Assembly (NCBI GenBank): GCA_022606135.1
Contig: JABYQN010000011.1
Location: forward strand, 434,001 to 498,000
DNA from: Fomes fomentarius
Taxonomy: Eukaryota; Basidiomycota; Agaricomycetes; Polyporales; Polyporaceae
DNA: 64,000 bases
Reading direction: 5' to 3'
Shown here: positions 55,535-64,000 of the stretch, piece after piece
Layout of the letters: every line of letters starts with the position of its first letter
Position numbering within the stretch: position 1 is the first letter of the stretch
Position numbers and translations under genes: made by a program
Notes under the pieces: generated by a model
Seen by the model: the letters and a program-made list of their open reading frames with translations, nothing else
What the model was told of the DNA's origin: nothing
Database searches by the model: none

Positions 55535-56970
55535 ATGAATCCGTCGATGTTCCTGGGCTGGACACCGCTTTCAGTTGCGGATGAGAGTCAGAGTCCTGGC
55601 GCGGGGCCGAGCTCGCCGGTGGCCCCACTGGGGAATGGCGTTACAACGAACGCCGCCCGACAGCCTCCGCGCAAGCAGAGGCGCTGGCCTCAAGAGGTCT
55701 ACGACTTCCTCTCTGGTTAGTAGGACCCCTCTTCATCAACGACACTTGCGCCTCCTTCGTCGCTGTCTCTGGACGGCGTCAATAATGGGGGACGCACGTC
55801 GTGGGAATCCACGCTGACTATAGGCATACCATTCTGCCACTTTCCACAGTTATCTTTCTCAATGACACCCAATATCCCAAGAAGCAACAGCGGGAGGAAC
55901 TCGCGCAGCGCATCCGACAAACCATCCCTGGATGCGAAAGCTACACGCAAGAGCATGTATACAGCTATTTTGCGACGAAACGCCAGAACCAGAAAGTCCG
56001 TTCCCAAAGCGGGAGTGCACGAGCGAAGCCGATGACTCCCGCGCACATATGTTCGTCCATTCCACTTCGTCTCAAGCCCTACATCGCACGCTGACTCTCG
56101 CGCCACCTTTACAGTGTATCCTAGCCTAGCAAAAGACCCACAAATAATACCTAAGTTAGAGATCCTGCTCGAGGACATGTCAAACCCTACGCTTGATGCA
56201 GCAGTCATATGGGCAGAGAAACTCGGTCGCAGCGTGAAGGCGGTGGACATCCTCACGTACGCTAGGTTGCGGTACACTCAACAGGGAAACACCAATCCCA
56301 ATGTGAGCCCCGAAGCGGACGCATGCGCCACCCGCGCTGATCTGCGATCGTTTCTGTCCCAGACTGCTTCTGTACCGACCGTGTCGCAATTCCCGCATCT
56401 ACCACCATTCCAGCGCTCGCTGCCGTTGCGGCCGCCGTCGCCGCCACAGCGTCCGCGCTCGCAATTGCCGACACCTGCGTCTTCGACATCGCCCGAGCCG
56501 CGTTCACCCGCTATCGACGGTCGGTTCAAGCTCGTACCGGCACGACCTGCAGAAGAAGAAGAAGATGATGATGAGGATATGAAGGACGAGCTCGAAATGG
56601 ATGACGAGGAGATGGGTGAGTCGTTCTCACCTATATATCACTTAATCAAAATTATAACCTCCGATCTACTTGTGTTTGTGCACCGTCGACCTATCAAGAT
56701 GTGGAAGAGGAGCCAATGTCAAGACCTACCTACGAGATTCACTTGGATGAACGTCGCCTTAATGATCTTGCTACAAGCTTGCATGCCGTGCTGTCACAAC
56801 CCCCAGGGCCACCACCCTCGGGGAATGTTCCAAAAACATATGCAGACCTGTCCCGGTGGCTCGGGCGGGAAAGTCAAGCTTCAATCGAGCTGCTGAATAG
56901 CATCGAACGAGGCGTATATGCACCTCTCGGACTCGATCTAAGCACGTCGCATCCCTCGATGGCAAAATGA
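55535..56970 (+). CDS. Protein with atypical homeodomain-like segment
   Basis: Exons 55535-55715, 55850 to 56014 or 56050, 56115-56615 and 56699-56970 give 372 or 384 aa. Residues ~47-105 resemble a three-helix homeodomain: KQRRWPQEVYDFL, then YPKKQQREELAQRI, then a recognition-helix-like EHVYSYFATKRQNQK, where the usual W-F-x-N-x-R core appears as Y-F-x-T-K-R. After this come a well-mixed helical part (LEILLEDMSNPTLDAAVIW), a Pro-rich stretch, a strongly acidic run of Glu/Asp (~56550-56610) that could act as an activation domain, and a conserved-looking C-terminus (LDERRLNDLATSL ... YADLSRWLG). A nuclear regulator is plausible, but DNA binding is not assured. The donor of exon 2 is unresolved: GTGCAC at 56015 or GTTCGT at 56051, both of which keep frame. 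Confidence 0.65.
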
Positions 56971-57994
56971 CCGTCCAAAATTAGCCGCCAAGCTTCCTGC
57001 AAATGCCTATAGAGTAGGCGCCGGCATATCGGTTCTTACCGAGAGGTCACGTGCATCTTCACACACAATCACATCGGCACTTGGGGATACCTTTCCCAAC
57101 CACCACATCCTCATCCTGTCGACGACGGACATTCACGTCGATGGTTTAATGTTTCTTGTTGCACTGTATCATGCTTGCCCTTCACAGTTCCCATCACCAC
57201 CCCACCTTGCTCTAATATACGAGTATACCGGTTTATTCTTATGTTTATGTAGCATCGTTCATGCCTTTATATCTAATATGTTGACCCACACGATTTGCGA
57301 TTATTGTCACTACAACCCCCCGACCGTGAAAGGAGCTGTCTTGATGGTCGTTATCAAAGTATCCCAGCGTCCGATGCCTTGACAAGCCAGTGATGGCCAT
57401 AGGTGGGTCCCATTGTCCCCTTGTCCCTCTCAAAAGTAAGTATGGGAACAGGCAGAACAAGCCTGGATGGACTCTTGAGTAAACATCTCCGTACAGAGTC
57501 GTATAATTGTTCCTTCATCATGATCAGACCGCGCGGGATCGACGCCCTGAGAGATTGATTGCCGGCACTGATCCGTCGTTGTTCCTGAATGGGCAGTCAG
57601 AACGTTCATACGAACGCCACTGGTGGCACCACAAAGTCACTCGTCATTTGTCAGACGACACGACACTCGCTGGCGCCACTCACGCCACTGTATCGCAGTT
57701 GTGTTCCAACTGATAACATTGGGCGACCTTCTCGCCGACACAATTCTCTTCAAGAAGGCGCTAGTATCCAACCATCGAGCCAAACCTTCCAGTCACATCA
57801 GCCGGCTTCAACTCCTATCTGCTGCGTATCATACACTGTGCATGGGGAGAAGAAATAGGAATGTGTGTTTGTACGACCTTTGGTGCCGCACTGATCATAG
57901 TGGACACGCAGGGACTTACCTATGACAGGGACTACGTGTTTTACGTTAGTATTAGGCCTAATCAATGCTCACAAGGACGAAAAGAAGACACTTA
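56971..57994. other. Spacer of about 1 kb
   Basis: No gene or RNA is recognised; frames of up to 100 codons overlap one another and lack features. Confidence 0.5.
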
Positions 57995-58896
57995 CTAAGT
58001 AGTCACACTGCGCTTGATCTTCAGCAGCCGCGCATTATGTTACTCGAACGTCTCGCCCACGAACTGCGGCTCCTCTCTGACCTCCAACTCTACCGTGAGG
58101 TGATCGCCCGCAGTACAGTGACGCTCCCTGTCTCCGCGAAGCGAAGCCAGTTGATGTGCATCCGCACGGGCCACCGTCACCGAATGGCAGGAATATTTCG
58201 CGCGTGAAGGCGGCCTTGAACGAGCTCAGATCGTTCCAGTATCGTGATGCGACGTGCCGGCGTGCGGTCTGATGGTACGAGCAACTGTGTACTTTTCGTA
58301 GAACGCTACTTGCTCATCCGGATACAAGGTCGTCGGGGTTGGCCTAACTATCGAGCTCGTCATTGTTGACCATTTGACTGCATTAATCATAGCACTGCTC
58401 CTTTTTTCCCATTTCTTCCAGCGTAAATCATCGAGTTCTGGAGAGATTTCTGAGGTGCACTCGCTGCGTGAGCCTCCAGATAGGATGACGGAGCGAGTGC
58501 TAGAAGCTTCGAGCTCATCGTATACGCGGCGGAAGTACCGCATCTTCTGGTGCCGCTATGCCGGAGCCAGTTCGGGGGTATTATGGGAAGGACGTACTCA
58601 GACTAGGACTTCCCAGCCGACCTGAGCCTATGATTCAACCGGGAAGACCGACCTGGACCCGGTCCAATTCCGCGTATGCGAAAAGGAAAGCATATTAAGC
58701 TGCAGCTAACGAGGGTCCGATAGTTAGGGTTGCTGTGAGACAAGTAAGGTATTTGTTGACGTAAATGCCCGGACATATGGAATTTGAAACTAACGCACTT
58801 GACTGAGCGTATCATTTGCTGGTAGGCGATGCATTTCTGAGCAAAGTAGAAGAGCGTAATCATGGCCGACCAGGGCCAGAAGCTGTATTCGAGCAT
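57995..58896 (-). pseudogene. P450 relic, paralog of the 59.3-kb gene
   Basis: The first exon (58896-58799) is intact: MLEYSFWPW then ITLFYFAQKCIAYQQ, with the same phase-2 donor as the neighbour's first exon. After it only pieces remain in order: MRYFRRVYDELE (from exon 7), TLYPDEQVAFYEKY (exon 10), then a frameshifted last exon with FLPF, a damaged heme loop (GGPCGCTSTGF in place of GGPRGCIGRGF), EPQFVGETFE, a stop and NARLLK. Exons 2-6 and most of 8-12 are missing. It lies 444 bp downstream of the intact gene in the same orientation, so it is a decayed tandem copy. Confidence 0.82.
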
Positions 58897-59339
58897 GGTT
58901 GAAGCAGGAGTACTAGATGTGCCCCCGACGGCGACGACGCGTGGGCAATCTGCACTGAGCACAGTGAGGGAACAACCTTGTTGTCACTCCTCCCTTCGGG
59001 CTCACCGTGATCTGACACATAGAGGCAGACATACCCATCGAAGAGAGGCGCATTGGCTCGGGAGGATGTCAAGGTATATTACGTAGAATCGTTCAGTGTC
59101 TTACGTTGCTGACCATGCCGCAAAGGTGACATGTTGACAGTCCTGAGCCCGCCACACAATTGTTCCACTATCAGCAGCGCCGCTCGCCCATCTGTTTGTT
59201 GCCTACAAATTCCAGGAACAAGCTCAAGCAAGGGTGTATGACGATCACCGGCGCTTGAACACCAACGGCGCACGCTCAGGACTATGAACAGTCATCGTCA
59301 GCAGTCCGACACTCGCATTACGACTGGAGAAGGTACGCA
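58897..59339. other. Spacer between P450 relic and intact P450
   Basis: No gene is seen. Holds the former promoter of the relic and the 3' flank of the intact gene. Confidence 0.5.
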
Positions 59340-61671
59340 CTAAACGGTCAAGCTGTGTTGACTCTTCAGCAGCCGTGCCTTGCGCTGCTCGAACGTCTCT
59401 CCGGCAAACTGTGGCTCATCTCTCACCTCGACTTTGTATCGCGAGATGATCATGGTGAGCACCGCGACGCCCTCGGTCTCCGCAAAGCCGCGTCCGATGC
59501 ATCCGCGCGGACCGCCGCTGAACGGCAGGAACGCGTCGCGCGGGTAGTTGCCGAGGAACCGAGCGGGCTTGAAAGAGCTGGGATCTTCCCAATATCGCGC
59601 TGGCGAGGTAGATAATTAGTGTCGATGAACGAAGAACAAGGACTACATCGAGCACTGCACGGAGAAGGGGATGAAACTTACGATTGTTGTGCAGACAGGG
59701 GGTGGTGATGCTGATACGTGAGCCGCGAGGGACGGGGATCGTGATTTTCTCCCCAGCGGCGTTCGTGGTCGTGAAGGTCGTGTCCTCTGCACTTGTCTTT
59801 GGGACGTTGACAACGGGCGGGAACCATCGGAGGGCCTCGTTCATCACACTGGGGTCATCGAGGTCAGTTATGCCAGATGCGGATGACGAAGATGACATAC
59901 GCTAGCGAATAGGACAAGGAGCTGAAGTCGTCGTATGTCTGTACCAATTGCCGTCAGTTCCGATAACTAGCACTGAATGCGAAACCAGCACGCACAGGGA
60001 CACGACCTGAAGGTAAAACGGTCTTGATGTTTCGGTAGAACGCCTCTTGCTCCTCGGGGTAGAGTGCCAGGAGAATGAACGCGTACGCGAGCGTGTGAGC
60101 AGTCGTCTGTTCAAAGTACGGTTCACGGTTCAGTTGTCAATAACCGATCCAAGAGATGTTGCAGAGCAGCCCGTACCTCGTAACCCGCGACCAAGAAAAT
60201 AAAGATGTTCCCTACAGCCGATCAGTATCAGAAGGGGATCCCAAGACGAGGACAGCTTACCGATGAGCGCACTGTCAGTCAACTTCGCCTCGTTGTCAAC
60301 CTCATCCTCATTAGCGTCCAACAGGTTGCTGAAAAGATCGTAGCGCTCCTCCTTCTCCTTCGCGTCCCGCCGAGCCTGAACCATCTCTTGGAGATATTTC
60401 TACGGCGAGAGCGACTGTCAACGTCCGACAGTATTCTTCATGTATAGGCGTAACGCACCCCGAGTTCTCCGTACGCGCGATAGAAGTAGCGCATCTTGGA
60501 TGTACCGTTGCGCAGGAGCCAATCCGGGAAGAGGACCTGGAGGAAGAGTCTATGAGACACTTCGTGCAGCGCTTCCTGTACGGCATGTTCAGCACGTCGA
60601 TCCAGTTAGCAGGTGAGAGGCAGAAGCAAACCTTAAAAGTCATCGAGTGTCCGGGGGGAGCGATGCTATCCTCGTTCCACGTTATCCGTCGACCAAAGCC
60701 TGCCACTCCGATGACGAGTAGCGTTATCTTTGGCAAGCGACGGTTCCATACACGAGATGATTAACGGGCAATGACTGGCGAACGAAGATGGAGATTAAAC
60801 CTACCGGAACCGTAACTTCCATGACATGGTCGACCTCAACGACGTCCTTATCACCCCATACATTCTTGAACATGTCTTGGAGTATGTTGATCGTCTCGTC
60901 CCACACGAGCCTGTTGTTCTTCTACTCCCCGGTACGAGCCCATATTCACGACTTCATCCATAGTCTGAGCAACACACTGAACGCACCTCGGAGAACGCTG
61001 GTGCCGCAATTTTGCGCTGACGCTTCCACTCGTCTCCCTCGGTGACAAGGATGTTGGACCCGAATGTAGCGAGGATTTGGTACGCCGAAAGCGGTTTGGG
61101 GAAGCGCGCTCGGGCTCCGATGATTTCCTGTGATTCTTCAGTCAGACCAGACACGTTGTGGTAATACAGTAGAATGTACTGTACCTTCGCGACAGCGGGA
61201 TCTGCGATGTAGAACGATGCGACCGCCGAAGGGAACGCACTGACCTGCAGGGACGCACGTTGATCAGCGATTCACTGCAGAGTGGATTTGGTGGATCGGG
61301 GGAGCAATTGCGGCAAGGTAGGAACAGGTGAACCGAAAAGGAGCGGACACAGAACACCTACCCCCACTATGATATCCAAGCCAGCCTCCGCATAATCCCT
61401 ATACTTGGAGTAGAAGCTCCAGGTTGGTCCCGGGTTGATACCGCGCGCGCGGAAGGGGAACCATAAGAAGTTGTCATGTACGAGCGTCCGAAAGCCAAGC
61501 GAGTTACTGCAAGGTCCAAGACAAATGTATTGGGAAACGTCACGAGGCCATTGATCGGAGTACTGCGTACTTTACTGTGCGGATTGCCTGTTGGTAGGCT
61601 ACGAACTTCTGCACGAGATAGAAGAGCAAGAAGAGACCGGCCAAGACCAGGACCTGGCTGTTATCGAGCAT
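59340..61671 (-). CDS. Cytochrome P450, 13 exons, minus-strand member of second family
   Basis: Exons: 61671-61571, 61506-61362, 61244-61185, 61127-60987, 60921-60805, 60727-60632, 60575-60459, 60399-60261, 60211-60177, 60106-59996, 59938-59901, 59848-59682 and 59599-59340, giving 508 aa. It starts MLDNSQVLVLAGLFLLFYLV (membrane anchor). Other marks are GDEWKRQRKIAAPAFSE, the I-helix FLVAGYETTAHTLAYAF, ExxR as EALR, and the heme loop FSGGPRGCIGRGFAETE. PARF replaces the usual PERF. It is paralogous to the gene at 46412 (CYP5035-like, tentative), with identical exon lengths except exon 2 and the exon 8/9 boundary. There the intron lies before NIFIFLVAGYE rather than inside the I-helix. All introns have GT..AG ends. 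The substrate is unknown. Confidence 0.9.
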
Positions 61672-62549
61672 GGCGGTAGTTCAAGCCCAAGTCGGAGTTA
61701 GCATGCAGCGTTGCAGACATGGGTAGTATGTCGACCGTGTGTGAAATTCGAATTGAAGTAAGAGCCGACGGGCGCTTCACAACCCTATTGAGTCCACCTG
61801 CCAGTGTAGGCTGTCGATCAGTATACGTTAACCATTGCGACTCTGTGCGATTCCTTGCTTGATCTAGTACACATACCATTAAAAGTGTTCACAATGCGGG
61901 CTCAGTCTACTTTGCGTCGTGTCGGTCTGATAGACACAGCTGAACTTTGGCGCGTAATGTGAACCATCAACGATCGAATGGATGCTGGTAGGGTGTGAGC
62001 TTACCGGAGTCCGGACCACTGGTATGCTTAAGGCCCCCTGGCGGAAGATTAGATTAGATCGGACAACCGACACGCCTTACAGAAGCTGTGTGCATGATAA
62101 GTGCGTGCATTAGGAAGGACATCAACGCAGGAGCAAGTGATTGTGCCGCCACGTGAACGCAGATACTAGCGGACTCTTGTGTCGACGTTGAACGCTGAAT
62201 GCACAAAACGGCAAGTCCAACGCGAATTCGGGATACCGCAGTGCAATAACGCACGTGATCGCGGCAGCTCGGCGCCTGAGTCGCGTCCTGGAGGAGCAGG
62301 ATCTCCTTTCGCATGCGACCAGTGACCACTTCTGCTACCTCCTTCGCGCGACCCTTCTTCAGCATCCAACACCAAACGCGTTCTTTGCGCATTCCACTCG
62401 ATCTCAAAGAATAGGTTTTGCATCTTGAGCAGTATTGACTAGAGCGTGTGGCAACGGATAGGGTCGGTGAGTGATAGATCCAATACTGCGCTGTGGCATG
62501 CATATAGCCAGTACTTTATGCGAAACAGCTCTCTGAAGCTGCCATGTAG
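61672..62549. other. Spacer upstream of two divergent genes
   Basis: Divergent promoter region between the P450 at 61671 and the gene starting at 62550. Frames here are short and featureless. It ends with a start-stop uORF at 62544-62549. Confidence 0.5.
62544..62549 (+). promoter_or_regulatory. Minimal start-stop uORF (ATG TAG)
   Basis: ATGTAG stands directly before the proposed ATG at 62550, giving ATGTAGATG. A start codon followed at once by a stop can stall ribosomes and lower translation of the next frame. Whether the transcript includes it is unknown. Confidence 0.4.
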
Positions 62550-64000
62550 ATGAATCCTCATCAATACTCTCATCATCCCCAACGGCAGGTGCCGCAGATT
62601 GCACCATTTCCGCGACAACCGCCCCCACCACCACCGCCGCCTCAACACATTCAAATTGCGAACCCTCCTCCCGCTCCCCAAGCTTCATATAATGCAAAAC
62701 CTTTCATCGACCTCGTATCTTCTGTCTCCCTCATGATAGAGCAGAGCGAGACCCGTTCAGCCCAACGCCTCAGTACGATGGAGATGGTGATTGGTGGCCT
62801 CAGCAAGCTTACTGCAGACACGCTTGAGCTGTTGAAGGTAACGCGTCAGGAGAGCAAGGATGGCTTCGAACGCTTCTTCAAGGAATCCAAAGAGCGCACA
62901 GAGAGCATCCATTCCCTCATCAGACAAGCCGTACATGCTTCTATGACAAAGTCCGAGCGCATTGAGCACATCCTCGGGGACCCAGACGCCCTCGACTCTG
63001 ATGACTCTCAATCGTCTAATGTTTTGGGACGCATCGCTCGTTTGGAATGTGCGATGATGGAGTTGACTGAGAGTGTCAGCGATCCAGACGCTGCACGTCC
63101 GACCGTCGTCAGACATGAGGCCGCGGTGAACACCAGCCCCCAAGTTCGACCCACAGCTGATGTTGGCACAGATGCAATCGATCTCCTTCCATCTGTCGCA
63201 GTCGTCGAGTCCGGCGTTCAGGCTGGAGCTCTCACTTACCGTGATGCCGAAATCGAAGCACGACCTGACAGCCCAGTCAGACACCCACAGACTGTATGGG
63301 GCCCATTCTCCGACGTTTCAGAAGGTGCGGACTGGGGAGAATGGCCGAATCAACATGGGCTAACAGACAATATGAACAATATAGGTGGTGCTATATTCTC
63401 GACGTACAAACCTCTTGCGCCAGCGGCGTGGACCCCTAGCGACCACGATTCTGGTGAGTCCGCGACGCATACCCTCACTCTGTTGTGTTCATTCGCAACA
63501 CGCACCATAGATGATAGATCAGATACTCGCTCCGAAAGCTGTTGCAAGACTCCTGCCCCCCTTGCGCAAGCTTCTACTAGCTATATTTATGGCCCAGTGG
63601 CGGCACCCGCAACCCTCCACCAGTCTCACTCTGCAAGCTCAGTATTTGATGAGCAGGAGATCGTGGATAATCTCCAACCTAGTAGGGATAGTGTGTCACA
63701 GTGTGCACCCTCGTCCTCACACATGCCTGCTCGGAGTCCACCATCATCGCCGGCAGTCAGAGCTTCCTCATCGTTGCCATTGCCTCGTAGGGATGTGATC
63801 GCTCAGGCGCTGCCACCTCCCTCAAACCCGGCCACACTACAAACCCCTACCGCAGTTATACCAATTCCGCAACAGGCTGCGATATTGCCGGAAGTTCCCG
63901 CTCTTCCGCGACGCACAAACATACCTTCTAACAACTCGACGTGTGTGATTCGTCTGCCTCGCGGCCTAGCCAGGCCCCAATCGCAGTCAAGCAACCCGAC
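62550..64000 (+). CDS. Large Ser/Pro-rich protein, runs off the right edge
   Basis: The frame is open from ATG 62550 to the end of the window with no stop (over 480 codons), so the 3' end is missing. It starts MNPHQYSHHPQRQVPQ with a Pro run, followed by a helical, coiled-coil-like part (about 62700-62960: SVSLMIEQSETRSAQRL ... ESKDGFERFFKESKERTESI). Then come Asp/Ser-rich and Pro/Ser-rich disordered parts. A 57-bp intron with GTGAGT..CATAG ends is likely at 63454-63510; its length is a multiple of three and it holds no stop, so retention would also keep frame. No domain is recognised. The coiled coil suggests a scaffold or regulatory protein. Confidence 0.7.
   Translation, partial: MNPHQYSHHPQRQVPQIAPFPRQPPPPPPPPQHIQIANPPPAPQASYNAKPFIDLVSSVSLMIEQSETRSAQRLSTMEMVIGGLSKLTADTLELLKVTRQESKDGFERFFKESKERTESIHSLIRQAVHASMTKSERIEHILGDPDALDSDDSQSSNVLGRIARLECAMMELTESVSDPDAARPTVVRHEAAVNTSPQVRPTADVGTDAIDLLPSVAVVESGVQAGALTYRDAEIEARPDSPVRHPQTVWGPFSDVSEGADWGEWPNQHGLTDNMNNIGGAIFSTYKPLAPAAWTPSDHDSGESATHTLTLLCSFATRTIDDRSDTRSESCCKTPAPLAQASTSYIYGPVAAPATLHQSHSASSVFDEQEIVDNLQPSRDSVSQCAPSSSHMPARSPPSSPAVRASSSLPLPRRDVIAQALPPPSNPATLQTPTAVIPIPQQAAILPEVPALPRRTNIPSNNSTCVIRLPRGLARPQSQSSNP

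Noticed and set aside
62757..63284. 175-codon minus-strand frame
   Set aside because: It lies antisense to the long plus-strand frame from 62550, which has a start, coiled-coil pattern and an intron; the minus frame has none.
1..64000. CRISPR arrays, bacterial operons, rRNA genes
   Set aside because: No regularly spaced short repeats, no Shine-Dalgarno-led operons and no rRNA segments; all genes show eukaryotic introns.

Overview
The window looks like a chromosome segment of a filamentous basidiomycete, most likely an Agaricomycete. Genes are split by many short introns of about 50-70 bp with GT..AG ends and occasionally GC..AG. The families present are typical of such genomes: expanded P450s, F-box proteins, a HET-domain protein, a DUF3455 secreted protein, an HNH protein and a fungal Ty1/copia element. 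All exon structures below were built by hand from splice sites, reading frame and family conservation, with no transcript evidence.

Layout. 1-4.0 kb: a small secreted DUF3455 protein, then a frameshifted F-box gene. 4.6-11.1 kb: a cut-off sirtuin first exon that runs into a decayed copia retrotransposon with both LTRs. 11.1-14.6 kb: tandem repeats, a P450 relic, and an HNH nuclease gene whose 5' end is supplied by a MITE-like element. 15.3-16.7 kb: a zinc alcohol dehydrogenase with a mitochondrial-type leader. 18.7-43.5 kb: two arms of an inverted duplication of about 3.2 kb, each with an apparently intact 10-exon P450. Between the arms lie a flavin monooxygenase, a small acidic protein, a SIRT5-like sirtuin, a second (intact) copy of the F-box gene, an initiator tRNA with an intron, a CSC1/OSCA-type channel, a HET-domain protein and another F-box protein. 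43.7 kb: a second intron-containing initiator tRNA. 46.4-48.8 kb and 59.3-61.7 kb: two paralogous 13-exon P450s of a different family, plus a relic of a third at 58.0-58.9 kb. 50.2-52.4 kb: a single-pass membrane protein. 55.5-57.0 kb: a protein with an atypical homeodomain-like segment. 62.55 kb to the right edge: a long Ser/Pro-rich protein that leaves the window without a stop.

How it fits together. The coherent theme is oxidative metabolism: four intact P450s, two P450 relics, one FMO and one ADH. The P450 at 19.5 kb and the FMO at 22.1 kb are adjacent and co-oriented, which allows a shared pathway but does not prove one. The rest is a mosaic shaped by segmental duplication and transposition. 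I found no convincing new multi-gene system. The strongest unusual signals are very small exons (14, 9, 8 and 2 coding nt), GC-AG introns, a start codon split by an intron, initiator tRNA genes with 10-nt introns, and a retroelement primer-binding site that matches the spliced form of that tRNA.
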